The notes: generated from the letters alone by a model not told the origin. A stretch of DNA of 64,000 bases from Ulvibacter algarum (GCA_947488905.1 CANLBJ010000002.1:558001-622000); one strand, 5' to 3'; counted from the stretch's first letter, positions 26,793 to 36,758 are shown. A program made the numbers and translations.

Positions 26793-26999
26793 GACTAATT
26801 ACACCTCGATTATTGGTCTTATAATATTTAACACTCCCTTTCATAAAAGTATCTCTTCAGAAATTTTAAGTATTTCTTGAATGTTCTTTTGTAGGGAGAT
26901 TTATTATTTCTTTACTATTTCCGAAGAAAAAAATAAAAGTATTGTAACAAATATTTCTCTTCTGCGTCATACCTTTATATAAAATAACAAATCTTAATC

Positions 27000-27740
27000 A
27001 TGAAAAACATTAAAAACTTATTTGTAGCAGCTATGATGCTTGCTATCGTTCCGGCAGCAACAGCTCAAAACGTTGATGAAATAATTGGTACTTATTTTGA
27101 GAATACAGGCGGAATGGATGCCTGGAAAAGTCTTGAATCTCTAAAAATGAGCGCTAGTATAAGTCAAGGTGGTATGGAAATCCCAATAGAGATGTACCAA
27201 ACTAAAGAGGGTAAAATGTCTATTACAGCAAATTTTCAAGGAATGAACATGACCTTTATGGCTTATGATGGTGAGACTGCCTGGAATACAAACCAAATGA
27301 CAATGGCTCCAGAAAAATTAACGCAAGAGCAGGCAGATAACATGAAACTACAAGCTAATGATTTTCCTAGCCCATTTATGGACTACAAGTCTAAGGGGTA
27401 TACTGTTGAGTATGTAGGTGAAGAAACTATGGAAGGAACTCCAACTCATAAAATTAAACTAGTACAAGAACCTATAATGGTAAATGGTAAGCAAGAAGAA
27501 AGTATTACTTATTACTACTTTGAAGCAGAAAACTTTGTACCTATCGCTACAGAAGTTTCTATGGCAGGTCAAACTATGAAAGACACAATGAGTGACTATG
27601 AAGAGGTTGATGGTTTATATTTTCCTTTTGCAATGACTATGATGGGTGGTATGCCACTTAAAATAAAAAGTATTGAGATAAATCCAGAAATTGACGCTAA
27701 AATGTTTTCTTTTCCAGCAGAAGCTGCAGCAAAAGAATAA
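27000..27740 (+). CDS. Exported LolA-like protein, methionine-rich
   Basis: 246 residues. Signal peptide (residues 1-22, ATAQ). The body resembles the LolA/outer-membrane lipoprotein-sorting fold of exported Bacteroidota proteins: an N-terminal helix IIGTYFENTGGMDAW, then antiparallel strands KMSITANFQGMNMTFMAYDGETAW, GYTVEYVGEETMEGTPTHKIKLV, TYYYFEAENFVPIATEV, and YEEVDGLYFPFAM. Methionine is unusually frequent (25 of 246, several in MTMM/MNM runs). Probably binds a lipid or hydrophobic ligand in the periplasm; the ligand is unknown. Confidence 0.75.
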   Translation: MKNIKNLFVAAMMLAIVPAATAQNVDEIIGTYFENTGGMDAWKSLESLKMSASISQGGMEIPIEMYQTKEGKMSITANFQGMNMTFMAYDGETAWNTNQMTMAPEKLTQEQADNMKLQANDFPSPFMDYKSKGYTVEYVGEETMEGTPTHKIKLVQEPIMVNGKQEESITYYYFEAENFVPIATEVSMAGQTMKDTMSDYEEVDGLYFPFAMTMMGGMPLKIKSIEINPEIDAKMFSFPAEAAAKE

Positions 27741-27758
27741 CACTGATTACACTTTATT

Positions 27759-27781
27759 AAAATCCCCTTTTTGGGGATTTT
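27759..27781 (+). terminator. Terminator after the LolA-like gene
   Basis: AAAATCCCC (27759-27767) / GGGGATTTT (27773-27781), loop TTTTT, then more T. Confidence 0.85.
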
Positions 27782-27820
27782 TTTTACATCAGTTTTAACT
27801 ATCTATAAAAACCAACCCAC

Positions 27821-30800
27821 ATGAAAAATCTAACTATACTCTTGATTGCCCTTGTTTTAGCTCCCTTTGCTTCAAGTGCTCAAGAAACAACATCTTTAAA
27901 GGGAAAAGAACTTTTTGGCGATATGCGAGCAAGGCATATTGGTCCAGCATTAATGAGTGGTCGTATAAATGACCTTGAGATGCACCCTACAAATTCGCGT
28001 GTATTATATGCAGGTACCGCTGGTGGTGGCGTCTGGAAATCTAATGATGGTGGTGCAACCTTCTCTCCTATTTTTGATGATCACGTACAATCTATAGGTG
28101 TTGTAACTCTTGACCCATCTAACCCAGACCAAACTATATGGGTAGGTACAGGAGAAACTTGGACTCGTAATTCTGTTTCTGTAGGAGATGGCCTTTATAA
28201 GTCTACAGATGGAGGAGCAAACTGGAAAGAAATTCCAGGTTTTGAAAACAGTGAGCGTATTGCTTCTGTAATTGTAAACCCAAATAACTCTAAAGAAGTT
28301 TATGTAGGAGTTCTTGGTGCTTTATGGAGTGATAGTGAAGACAGAGGTGTTTATAAAACTACAGATGGCGGAGCTACCTGGAGCAAAATATTATACGTAG
28401 ATAAAACTACGGGTGCAGCAGATGTTATTATGGATCCTAAAAACCCAAACGTCTTATATGCCTCTATGTGGCAGTTTAGAAGAAGTGGATGGGGTTTTAG
28501 CTCTGGTGGTGATAAAAGTGCCGTTTATAAATCTATAGATAGCGGTGCTACATGGAACAAAATACACAATGGATTTCCTGCTGGAGACTTAGGTCGTATT
28601 GCTTTAGCCTTAGCGCCTAGTGACAGTTCTATATTATATTCAGTGCTAGAGACAGAAGACAAATCTAAAAATGGATTATGGAAATCTACTAACTCAGGAC
28701 AAACGTGGGAACACCTTAATAACGATTTTGGACTAGTAGTACGTCCATTCTATTTTTCTAGAATTACAGTTAACCCAAAAGACCCTAACATAGTTATAAA
28801 AGGAGGTTTATACGGTTCTATTAGTAAAGACGGTGGTAAAACATTTCAGAACTTAGGAAGTATGCACAGTGATATTCACGATATAGCATTTCATATAGAT
28901 AACTCAGACCAGATGTTTACAGGAACTGATGGTGGTGTATATCGCTCTTGGGACGGCGGTGTTACTTTTGAAATTGTCGAGAATTTACCATTATCTCAAT
29001 TTTATCACATAAGTGTAGATGATGCTACCCCTTATAATGTTTATGGAGGTTTACAAGACAACGGTTCTTGGTACGGCCCTTCTTCTTCTCCAGGTGGCGT
29101 AAATGCGCGTGACTGGAACAGTGTAGGTTATGGTGATGGCTTTAGAGTTTTAAAACACCCTACTAAAAATATCGTGTATTCAGAAATGCAAGGTGCAGAA
29201 AACGTGTGGCGATATGATATAGATTTAAATAGAACAAAAACAATACAACCTCTAGCTAAAAAAGGAGATGCAGAGTTACGTTTTAACTGGAATGCCCCAA
29301 TGGCGGTTAGTACACACCAGCCAGATCGTTTTTATATGGGAAGTCAATTTTTGCATAAAAGTGAAGATATGGGAGAGACTTGGAAGATTATCTCACCAGA
29401 TTTAACAACAGATGATAAAAATAAACAAGACCAGTCTAAATCTGGAGGACTTTCTGTAGACAACAGTGGTGCAGAAAACCACACTACTATATTTACAATA
29501 GCAGAATCCCCTTTAGATCAAAATGTAATTTGGGTTGGTACAGATGATGGTAACGTGCAGGTAACCACTAACGGTGGTAAAAAATGGAATAATGTAACTA
29601 AAAACTTAACGGGTATTCCTGCAAACACTTGGGTATATCATATAGAAGCAAGTGTACACAATAAAGGGACGGCTTATGCTGTGTTTGAAGGACACACAAG
29701 TGGTGATATGAAACCATATGCTCTTAAAACTACAGACTTCGGAAATACCTGGAAAAACATAATTAGTCCAGATATTCAAGAAAACGCTTTTGTACGTAAC
29801 ATACAAGAAGACTATGAAAATGAAGACCTTTTATTTTTAGGAACCGAGTTTGGGTTATATGTAACAATAGATGGCGGTAGCAATTGGTCTCACTTTACTA
29901 ACAATATGCCGCCAGTAGCAGTACACTTTATAGATATGCAAAAACAGACCAATGACATTGTGATGGGAACTCACGGTCGTGGTGTTATTATAATAGATGA
30001 TATAAGCCCATTACGCGAATTGAACTCTAGTATTTTAGAAAAAGACGTTCACTTCTTTAAAACAACTCCTTTTACAATGGTAGAAGAAAGTGGTTTTGCA
30101 GGAAGCTTTGGAGGTGAGACACAGTTTGTAGGTGCTAATAAATCTACTTCTGCACGCATTGTTTACTATCTTAAAAAACGTCATACCTTCGGAAAAATGA
30201 ATATCGAAGTACAGGATATGCAAGGCAATAAAATAGCAGATTTAAATGCAGGTAAATCAAAAGGTATAAACGTAGTGACTTGGAATTATATCACGAAGAC
30301 CCCAAAATTGGCTAAATCTAAAACTATGGCTGGAGGTGCATTTACACCAAAGAGAGTACCTGCAGGAAAATATAAAGTAGTTCTGACTAAGAAAAAAGAG
30401 GTTTTTGAGACTACGATTGATGTTATTTATGACGAGAAAACACCAACCACACTTGCTGCTCGTAAGGAACAAGAAGCTCTAACAGCAGAACTTTTTGATA
30501 TGGTAGAAGAATTAGCATATGTAGTTAATGAAATTGAAGAAACTCAAAAGTTTGCTCAAAAAATGATTGAAGAACAACCTGCAACGACTAAGACTGCTCA
30601 AAAACTAAATGACGAGCTTGAAGCCTTGCGTACAGATCTTGTAATCACAACTGGTGACAACTATGTAGAAACCGCAGAACCTGAACTAAGAGAGCGTATG
30701 GCAGACTTATACGGTAGTGTTGCTAGTACATTTGATGCTGTAAGTCCTTCAAGAAAAGATAATTACATTTTAATTAAAGAAGAAATGGTAGCTGCAAAAA

Positions 30801-30913
30801 AACGCTATGAAGGTATTAAGAATAAAGCTGGAAAGAAATTTAAAGAAGATGTTGCAAAAACAGGTCTTACTTATCCAACTATGCCTACACTAGAAGAATT
30901 TCTTAATGATTAA
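27821..30913 (+). CDS. Exported BNR/sortilin-type beta-propeller protein
   Basis: 1030 residues. Signal peptide (1-20, SSAQ). From about residue 30 to 720 come repeated Asp-box (BNR) motifs of the form S-x-D-G-G-x-T-W: SNDGGATF, STDGGANW, TTDGGATW, SIDSGATW, STNSGQTW, SKDGGKTF, SWDGGVTF, TTNGGKKW, TIDGGSNW. This makes a sortilin/VPS10-like ten-bladed propeller. The last ~150 residues are helical and charged with a coiled-coil look. There is no type IX sorting tail, so it probably stays in the periplasm. Often annotated as a glycosyl hydrolase, but the sialidase active-site residues are not evident to me; the function is open. Confidence 0.85.
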   Translation: MKNLTILLIALVLAPFASSAQETTSLKGKELFGDMRARHIGPALMSGRINDLEMHPTNSRVLYAGTAGGGVWKSNDGGATFSPIFDDHVQSIGVVTLDPSNPDQTIWVGTGETWTRNSVSVGDGLYKSTDGGANWKEIPGFENSERIASVIVNPNNSKEVYVGVLGALWSDSEDRGVYKTTDGGATWSKILYVDKTTGAADVIMDPKNPNVLYASMWQFRRSGWGFSSGGDKSAVYKSIDSGATWNKIHNGFPAGDLGRIALALAPSDSSILYSVLETEDKSKNGLWKSTNSGQTWEHLNNDFGLVVRPFYFSRITVNPKDPNIVIKGGLYGSISKDGGKTFQNLGSMHSDIHDIAFHIDNSDQMFTGTDGGVYRSWDGGVTFEIVENLPLSQFYHISVDDATPYNVYGGLQDNGSWYGPSSSPGGVNARDWNSVGYGDGFRVLKHPTKNIVYSEMQGAENVWRYDIDLNRTKTIQPLAKKGDAELRFNWNAPMAVSTHQPDRFYMGSQFLHKSEDMGETWKIISPDLTTDDKNKQDQSKSGGLSVDNSGAENHTTIFTIAESPLDQNVIWVGTDDGNVQVTTNGGKKWNNVTKNLTGIPANTWVYHIEASVHNKGTAYAVFEGHTSGDMKPYALKTTDFGNTWKNIISPDIQENAFVRNIQEDYENEDLLFLGTEFGLYVTIDGGSNWSHFTNNMPPVAVHFIDMQKQTNDIVMGTHGRGVIIIDDISPLRELNSSILEKDVHFFKTTPFTMVEESGFAGSFGGETQFVGANKSTSARIVYYLKKRHTFGKMNIEVQDMQGNKIADLNAGKSKGINVVTWNYITKTPKLAKSKTMAGGAFTPKRVPAGKYKVVLTKKKEVFETTIDVIYDEKTPTTLAARKEQEALTAELFDMVEELAYVVNEIEETQKFAQKMIEEQPATTKTAQKLNDELEALRTDLVITTGDNYVETAEPELRERMADLYGSVASTFDAVSPSRKDNYILIKEEMVAAKKRYEGIKNKAGKKFKEDVAKTGLTYPTMPTLEEFLND

Positions 30914-30934
30914 TTATTAAGATTAAAATAAATT

Positions 30935-30973
30935 AAAAAAGAGCTTATAGTTTTTAACTATAAGCTCTTTTTT
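30935..30973. terminator. Bidirectional terminator between BNR protein and aldehyde dehydrogenase
   Basis: 18-bp perfect stem, 30935-30952 with 30956-30973 (core GAGCTTATAGTT), loop TTT, A-tract and T-tract on either side. Confidence 0.92.
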
Positions 30974-30992
30974 TTACTCTTTAATACAATTA

Positions 30993-32357
30993 TTATCCTT
31001 TATTAATATAAACTGTTTTTCTATTCATAAATTCTTGAATACCATGAGAACTCAGTTCTCGTCCATAACCACTTTCTTTTATTCCTCCAAAAGGTAATCG
31101 AGGATCACTTTTTACCATTTCATTAATAAACACTGCCCCTTCATCAAATCTAAATGCTAGTTTTTCTGCGGTGTCAATATCTTTTGTAAATAATGAAACA
31201 CCAAGACCGTATTTAGAATTATTTGACAAATCAATAGCTTCATCTACCGTATCAAAGGTTGTTACGGCTAAAACAGGACCAAAAGTTTCTTGAGAAAAAA
31301 CAGCCATCTCTGGAGTTACACCAGAAAGGATGGTAGGCTCAAAATATGCTCCTTGGCTCTTACCTCCTATTTCTAAAGTAGCACCGTCTTTAATAGAGCT
31401 ATCAACAAGTTGTTTTAATTCTTCGGCAAGATCAATTCTTGCCATAGTACCTATATAAGTATTCTTATCAAGCGGGTCACCACTTTTAAGTTCTCTCACT
31501 TGTTTAATAAGCTCTTTCATAAATTCTTCTGAAATAGAATTGTCTAATAAAAGTCTCTTACCTGCGATACAACTTTGTCCTGTGTTTTGAAATCTTGCTT
31601 GTACGCAAGTCTTTACTGTTTTATGGATATCACAATCTTTTAAAACAATAAGAGAATTATTTCCACCTAACTCAAGAACAGATTTTTTAATATTCTCTCC
31701 GGCTGTTTTTGCTACAGCAGCACCTGCAGGACCACTACCAGTTAATGTAACAGCTTTTACTATAGGGTTTTTTATGATATTCTCTACTTTATCACTGCCT
31801 ATTAACAATGTAGTAAAGCATCCATCAGGAAATCCCGCACGTTTAAATACTTTTTCGATATTTAAAGCGCTTCCGAAAACATTTGATGCGTGTTTTAATA
31901 CTCCTATATTTCCCGCCATTAGCGCTGGTGCAGCAAAACGAAAAACTTGCCAGAAGGGATAATTCCAAGGCATTACAGCCAGGACAACTCCCATAGGTTC
32001 ATAACTCACATAACTTTTTTGCGCATCAGTTTTTATCAGTGCATTTTTAAGCTGAGATTCTGCCTCTTCTGCATAGTACTCACAAACCCAAGCACATTTT
32101 TCTACTTCTGCTATAGATTGAGATATAGGTTTACCTATTTCTAATGTCATCTTTTCTGCATAGGCCTGTGCATTGTCTTTAAGTTCTTTTGCAGCAGCTA
32201 ACATCATTTTTTTTCTATGCTCAAAAGAAGTTTCTCTCCAAGAATAAAAACGTTTGTCTGCTATTTTAAGAATTGTATCAATCTCTTTTAGTGTATGTAC
32301 TTTAAAAGATTCTAATTCTGAATTATCATAAGGATTATAAGAAGTCACGTTGGCCAT
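30993..32357 (-). CDS. NAD(P)-dependent aldehyde dehydrogenase, succinate-semialdehyde type
   Basis: 454 residues. Cofactor and active-site motifs are intact: PWNYPFWQ (Asn 132), TGSGPAG, ELGG with Glu 229, and QNTGQSC with the nucleophile Cys 263, then ETFGPV and PFGGIKESGYGRE near the end. Length and the PWNYPFWQ/GQSCIA wording match the short succinate-semialdehyde dehydrogenases (GabD/Sad-like). It oxidises an aldehyde to the acid; the substrate is inferred. Single gene, no GABA transaminase next to it. Confidence 0.9.
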   Translation of the reverse strand: MANVTSYNPYDNSELESFKVHTLKEIDTILKIADKRFYSWRETSFEHRKKMMLAAAKELKDNAQAYAEKMTLEIGKPISQSIAEVEKCAWVCEYYAEEAESQLKNALIKTDAQKSYVSYEPMGVVLAVMPWNYPFWQVFRFAAPALMAGNIGVLKHASNVFGSALNIEKVFKRAGFPDGCFTTLLIGSDKVENIIKNPIVKAVTLTGSGPAGAAVAKTAGENIKKSVLELGGNNSLIVLKDCDIHKTVKTCVQARFQNTGQSCIAGKRLLLDNSISEEFMKELIKQVRELKSGDPLDKNTYIGTMARIDLAEELKQLVDSSIKDGATLEIGGKSQGAYFEPTILSGVTPEMAVFSQETFGPVLAVTTFDTVDEAIDLSNNSKYGLGVSLFTKDIDTAEKLAFRFDEGAVFINEMVKSDPRLPFGGIKESGYGRELSSHGIQEFMNRKTVYINKG

Positions 32358-32510
32358 TTTTATTTAAAATTACTAATAATTAATACTACTATTGTAATGA
32401 TTAAGACAGATTTAACGCATTTGTTTTGTTGAAATCCTTGTCAATAACTTAATCTTATTTGCCGCTACAGGCTCTACTAAACCCTTATCTTTAAAGAAAT
32501 AAAAAAATAT

Positions 32511-32912
32511 ATGGACTCTAGAGACACCGCATTATTAGCTTTAAGACCAGAACTTCCCAATGTTAGAATAGATAACTCAATGTCTGCAGACGAAACATTT
32601 CAGAATAAAACATTGAGGCCAATTATCAAGTTACAAAATGACTTACTTGTAGCAGCCTTTAAAAATTATATAAAAAAACATAAAAACGTTTTTCTTCAAA
32701 TTACAATTGATAATAGGTTAGAATATATTGATAATGCAGTACAGAAAGATATAAAATTTAGAAACTCTTTAAAAGGAATTATAATTGGTCTTTTTACTGT
32801 AGAGGAGTATAATTTGTACATATTAAACTCTTCTGCACTCAATAAACGAATGATGAACATAGTTAAAGAACGTTTAAAGAGTAACCTTTTACAATTTGAG
32901 GTTGCTTCTTGA
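32511..32912 (+). CDS. Conserved small flavobacterial protein of unknown function
   Basis: 133 residues, no signal peptide or membrane segment. N-terminal LLALRPELPN, middle ETFQNKTLRPIIKLQNDLLVAAFKNYIKKHK, and C-terminal DIKFRNSLKGIIIGLFTVEEYNLYILNSSALNKRMMNIVKERL; mostly helical. This wording looks familiar from flavobacterial proteins labelled glyoxalase by transfer, but I see no glyoxalase metal ligands and do not accept that label. Single gene. Confidence 0.7.
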   Translation: MDSRDTALLALRPELPNVRIDNSMSADETFQNKTLRPIIKLQNDLLVAAFKNYIKKHKNVFLQITIDNRLEYIDNAVQKDIKFRNSLKGIIIGLFTVEEYNLYILNSSALNKRMMNIVKERLKSNLLQFEVAS

Positions 32913-33042
32913 TAAAAAATTTATGCCTTTTTCTTTTCTTTTTTATAGGCCAACATTGATACAATCTTAATTACCTTTCATCGAAAAACACCTAATTACT
33001 CTCATCTTGCTTAATAGTATTAGTTAATAATTACTTAATAAC

Positions 33043-33072
33043 TTGATAATATCTTAAAAAGTATTACTTTCG
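33043..33072 (+). promoter_or_regulatory. Promoter of the OmpA porin gene (-33 TTG, -7 TACTTTCG)
   Basis: TTG at 33043-33045 and TACTTTCG at 33065-33072, 19 bases apart, the preferred flavobacterial spacing; the -7 box has one mismatch (C for T). The ATG is at 33097. Confidence 0.6.
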
Positions 33073-33096
33073 CGCTCAATTTAAAATTAATTGATA

Positions 33097-34377
33097 ATGA
33101 AAAAAGTATTTTTTATACTAACAGTACTTGCTACAGGTACTCTATTTAGCCAAGAAAAAGAGGTTGATTTTGACAAGTGGTCTGTTGAACTTTCTGCAGG
33201 TGTAATCAAACCAACAAGAGCATTTGCTCCTAAATATTATTCAAACACTCCAAGTATAGGACAAGCTTCTTTAGGAGTAAGATATATGTTCAATAACAAG
33301 TTTGGTTTAAAAGCAGATTTAGGATATGCAAATATTGAAAGTGATGAAACTGCATTAGAATTTAAGACTACAAATTATCGTGGTTCTTTACAAGGTGTAA
33401 TGAATTTAGGTAACGTTCTTAATTTTAATGAATGGACTAGTAGAATAGGATTGTTAGTTCACGCTGGTGGAGGTTATTCTGTAAATTATTATGATGAAGA
33501 CATTTTAGGTTTTGAGCCAAATGGTGATAACATGCTTCACATTATGGGAGGTATTACACCACAAATTAAGCTTACTAACAGTATTGCTCTTACAGCAGAT
33601 GTTAGTGCGACTGGTAATGTAAGACAATACTTAACTTGGGATGGTACTCAATCTAACGCACAAAGAGGTGTTGATGGTTTTTCTGTAACTGCATCTGCAG
33701 GTATTACATTTTACTTAGGTAAAAATGAAAAGCATGCTGACTGGGTAGGAAATGACAATACATTAAAAGATAAGGTAATGGATCTTGAAACAAGACTTGC
33801 AAAAGTTGAAACAGATCTTATTGACACTGATCAAGATGGTGTGCCAGATTACTTAGATAGAGAGAACAATACTGTAAGTGGTGTTTCTGTAAACTCTAAA
33901 GGTGTTGCTGTAGATACTAACAAGAATGGTATTCCAGACGAAATTGAGTCTTCATTAGACGCTCGTTTCTTAAATAAGGATGATTATAAGCCAGGAACTA
34001 CAACTGTGACTTCTGGTAATAACAAAAACCTTATCAAAGACTTGATAACTAATGGTTATGTAAATGTATACTTTAAGACTAATAGCTCTAATCCAGAGAC
34101 TTACTCTCTAGAGGCTATTAACTACCTTAAAACATACTTAAATGAGAATCCTGGAGCTACTGCTCAACTTATAGGTTATGCAGATCAAATAGGAAACGCA
34201 TCTTATAACACACAACTTTCTCAAAGAAGAGCTAAGAAGGTATATGATATCTTAGTAGCATCTGGAATAGCAGCAAACAGACTTTCACATAAAGGAAATG
34301 GTGAAGATACTAGTGCTGGTAAAAACTCTGCAGAAGCAAGACAATTAGTAAGAAGAGTAACTTTTAAATTAAACTAA
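33097..34377 (+). CDS. OmpA/OprF-like outer membrane protein
   Basis: 426 residues from the ATG at 33097 (a TTG two codons earlier is unnecessary). Signal peptide ending LFS-QE. Residues ~25-215 form an eight-stranded barrel with alternating hydrophobic residues (SVELSAGVIKP, SLGVRYMFNN, KADLGYANIE, SAGITFYLG). A short coiled coil follows, then two calcium-binding thrombospondin type 3-like repeats (DTDQDGVPDYLD, DTNKNGIPDEIE). The C-terminal OmpA domain (about 320-426) has GYADQIG, NTQLSQRRAKKVYDIL and RRVTFKLN. Major structural outer membrane protein bound to peptidoglycan; own promoter and terminator suggest strong expression. Confidence 0.92.
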   Translation: MKKVFFILTVLATGTLFSQEKEVDFDKWSVELSAGVIKPTRAFAPKYYSNTPSIGQASLGVRYMFNNKFGLKADLGYANIESDETALEFKTTNYRGSLQGVMNLGNVLNFNEWTSRIGLLVHAGGGYSVNYYDEDILGFEPNGDNMLHIMGGITPQIKLTNSIALTADVSATGNVRQYLTWDGTQSNAQRGVDGFSVTASAGITFYLGKNEKHADWVGNDNTLKDKVMDLETRLAKVETDLIDTDQDGVPDYLDRENNTVSGVSVNSKGVAVDTNKNGIPDEIESSLDARFLNKDDYKPGTTTVTSGNNKNLIKDLITNGYVNVYFKTNSSNPETYSLEAINYLKTYLNENPGATAQLIGYADQIGNASYNTQLSQRRAKKVYDILVASGIAANRLSHKGNGEDTSAGKNSAEARQLVRRVTFKLN

Positions 34378-34402
34378 GGTTTAAACTAATTCTTAATTTA
34401 TT

Positions 34403-34436
34403 AAAAATGCCATCTATTAATTTAGATGGCATTTTT
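34403..34436 (+). terminator. Terminator after the OmpA porin gene
   Basis: 14-bp perfect stem AAAAATGCCATCTA (34403-34416) / TAGATGGCATTTTT (34423-34436), loop TTAATT. The 3' arm ends at the base before the stop codon of the converging DUF2461 gene. Confidence 0.9.
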
Positions 34437-35117
34437 TTATTCTATTAACGAAACTCCGTTAAGATCTGTTGTCAGCACTGAGCTCATATAATTGTAATAC
34501 GGTCTTAATAATTGATAGTGATATAATAGCTTGTCTATAAAGTCTGGGCTGTGTACTTCTGAATCTGTAAATTTATGCTCTACAAAGTAACTTTTAAGTC
34601 TTATTAAATCTATGTTTGAATCTTCTTTACTAAAACCTTTGGGAGCTGTTTTTACTTTATAATGTTGATTAAACCCATTAAAGGCTTTTTTAAATTCTGT
34701 TGCCTCAAGAATATCACGTATCTCTGAGCTGTCTAGTTCAAATTCTTTTCTAATTCTTAATAAATCTGCTGGCTCTGGCGAGAAAAATCCACCTGCCATT
34801 AAGCTATTTCCTGGCTCAAGCCTAAGGTAGTAGCCGCCTCTTCTTTGTTCTCCTGCTCTACCCCAACTTACACTTCTATGAATATTATAAGGAGTTTTAT
34901 CTTTACTAAAACGTATATCTCTATTTATTCTGAAAATTTTCTGTTTTGAAATCTCGTCTGTTTCTTCAAGTCGCTTTTGTACTTCTGCATAAAATGACTT
35001 GAGGTCTTTTTCACTTGCTAGATATTCTTTTTTATGTTCTTGCATCCAATCACGATCGTTATTTTTTGCCAGTTTTTTAAGGAATATAAACGAAGATTTA
35101 GGAATTGTAATGCTCAT
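34437..35117 (-). CDS. DUF2461-family protein
   Basis: 226 residues, cytosolic. Family wording: FLKKLAKNNDRDWMQEHKKEY at the start, FRINRDIRFSKDKTPYNIH, GYYLRLEPGNSLMAGGFFSPEP, KSYFVEHKFTDSEV. DUF2461 (TIGR02453) has no established function. The gene ends directly against the terminator of the converging OmpA gene. Confidence 0.9.
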   Translation of the reverse strand: MSITIPKSSFIFLKKLAKNNDRDWMQEHKKEYLASEKDLKSFYAEVQKRLEETDEISKQKIFRINRDIRFSKDKTPYNIHRSVSWGRAGEQRRGGYYLRLEPGNSLMAGGFFSPEPADLLRIRKEFELDSSEIRDILEATEFKKAFNGFNQHYKVKTAPKGFSKEDSNIDLIRLKSYFVEHKFTDSEVHSPDFIDKLLYHYQLLRPYYNYMSSVLTTDLNGVSLIE

Positions 35118-35200
35118 AATATTTCGGTGTAAATTGTAACTATGGTAAATATAATTGCTTTTTTACTATATTGCCTCTGCCAACATTAAAACCATTTAAA

Positions 35201-35635
35201 ATGAATACCTACAATAAACCAACTAGAGGATTTTGGATTATAGCGATTATTGCTTTATTATGGAACTTAATGGGTGTTTTTCAATTTTTATCATCTACCA
35301 TCTGGAAAGACTTACTTTTTGAAACATTAACAGAAAATCAAATCAATCTATTTTTAAACCTACCATCTTGGCACTCTGTTGTGTTTTCTATTGCTGTAGT
35401 AACAGGATTATTAGGAAGTATCTTTTTATTATTAAGAAAAAAGATTGCCATACCTATGTTTGCTATTTCTGCAATAGGAGTGATTCTTCAAATGGGATAT
35501 TGGGTTTTTGCTACAGAAGTTATTGCAGTATACGGTGTGACAGAAGCCGTAACAATGCCTATAATTGTAGTCATTACAGCTATTCTCCTTTTATTTTATA
35601 GTAGAACTGCCGCTAGTAAAGGATGGCTTTCTTAG
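35201..35635 (+). CDS. Small four-helix membrane protein
   Basis: 144 residues from the ATG at 35201 (a TTG ten codons upstream is less likely). Four membrane helices at about 10-30, 46-70, 75-98 and 110-128; PTRGFWIIAIIALLWNLMGVFQFLSS at the start is a wording common in flavobacteria. No family with known function recognised. Single gene converging on corA. Confidence 0.75.
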   Translation: MNTYNKPTRGFWIIAIIALLWNLMGVFQFLSSTIWKDLLFETLTENQINLFLNLPSWHSVVFSIAVVTGLLGSIFLLLRKKIAIPMFAISAIGVILQMGYWVFATEVIAVYGVTEAVTMPIIVVITAILLLFYSRTAASKGWLS

Positions 35636-35646
35636 GATATTAATTT

Positions 35647-35672
35647 AATGGTCGCATAGATCTGCGACCATT
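35647..35672. terminator. Terminator between the membrane protein gene and corA
   Basis: 10-bp stem AATGGTCGCA (35647-35656) / TGCGACCATT (35663-35672), loop TAGATC, T-rich 3' side. It touches the stop codon of corA. Confidence 0.8.
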
Positions 35673-36758
35673 TTATAACCATTTTTTACGTTTAAAATAA
35701 TAAAGCATTCCGCAGAAAACTAATATCATCGCGGCCCAAAGTATAAAATAACCATACTTAAATTTTAGCTCTGGAATATACTCAAAGTTCATCCCATAGA
35801 TACCAGCCATAAAAGTTAGCGGTATAAAAATAGAAGCCATTATAGTAAGTACTTTCATCACTTCGTTCATTTTATTACTAATGGTGGTCATATACATATC
35901 CATTAATCCCCAAATCATTTCTCTATAAATATCTACACTTTCAGATACTTGAATAATATGATCATATAAATCTCTAATATAATTATTTGTTCGCTCCTCT
36001 ATTAATGGTGTTTCTGTTTTTTCAAGTCTATTAACTACCTCTCGTAATGGGAAAACCGCTCTTCTAATTTTTAAAATCTCCTTTTTAAGCTCTTGTATTT
36101 CTTTTGTTATGTCATCTTCAACATCATCATCAAAAAGTTGATCTTCAATTATCTCAATCTTTTCACTCATGACCTCTATAACGCTAAAATAGTTGTCAAT
36201 CACTGCATCAAGAATAGCAAACATTAAATAATCTGCACCTGCATTACGTATGCGACCTTTTGCATTTTTAAGTCTATCACGTAAATCATCAAAAACGTCG
36301 CCATCTGCTTCCTGAAAGGTTAATACATAGCCATCTCCTAAAACCAGACTAACATGTTCATTAAAAAACTCTCCTTCTTTATTATAGTGTAACATTTTAA
36401 AAACAATAAATAGATAATCATCATATTCATCAATCTTAGGCCGTTGGTTAACTGTTACAATATCTTCTTGAATAAGGGGATGTAGTTTATAATAATCACC
36501 TAATCGCTCTATCTCTGAGCTGTTATTAAGACCATTTACATTTATCCAAGTAACCTTATCTGTACCCTTAAAGCCAAATGCTACATCTATGTCTTCAGTA
36601 TCTATATGCTCGTATTTATCTTTTGAGTAGTCAATAATCTCAAGCTTAGTTGCTGTGCCTGTTTTGTAACCTGTATACTTTACAGCACCAGGAACGTGAT
36701 TATCGGTCTTTTTTAATCTAGAAATAGATGTTCTTTTTTTCTTCTTTTTTGCACACAT
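35673..36758 (-). CDS. corA: Magnesium/cobalt transporter CorA
   Basis: 361 residues. Large cytoplasmic domain with a very basic start (KKKKKRTS), long helices around residues 210-300, then two C-terminal membrane helices. The signature YGMNFEYIPE follows the first (Gly-Met-Asn at 322-324), forming the selectivity loop. Pentameric Mg2+ channel of the inner membrane. Single gene. Confidence 0.95.
   Translation of the reverse strand: MCAKKKKKRTSISRLKKTDNHVPGAVKYTGYKTGTATKLEIIDYSKDKYEHIDTEDIDVAFGFKGTDKVTWINVNGLNNSSEIERLGDYYKLHPLIQEDIVTVNQRPKIDEYDDYLFIVFKMLHYNKEGEFFNEHVSLVLGDGYVLTFQEADGDVFDDLRDRLKNAKGRIRNAGADYLMFAILDAVIDNYFSVIEVMSEKIEIIEDQLFDDDVEDDITKEIQELKKEILKIRRAVFPLREVVNRLEKTETPLIEERTNNYIRDLYDHIIQVSESVDIYREMIWGLMDMYMTTISNKMNEVMKVLTIMASIFIPLTFMAGIYGMNFEYIPELKFKYGYFILWAAMILVFCGMLYYFKRKKWL

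Noticed and set aside
27821-30913. Type IX secretion cargo status for the BNR protein
   Set aside because: The C-terminus is a charged helical region, not a sorting domain.
32511-32912. Glyoxalase
   Set aside because: No metal-binding His/Glu pattern or repeated beta-alpha-beta-beta-beta module; kept as unknown.
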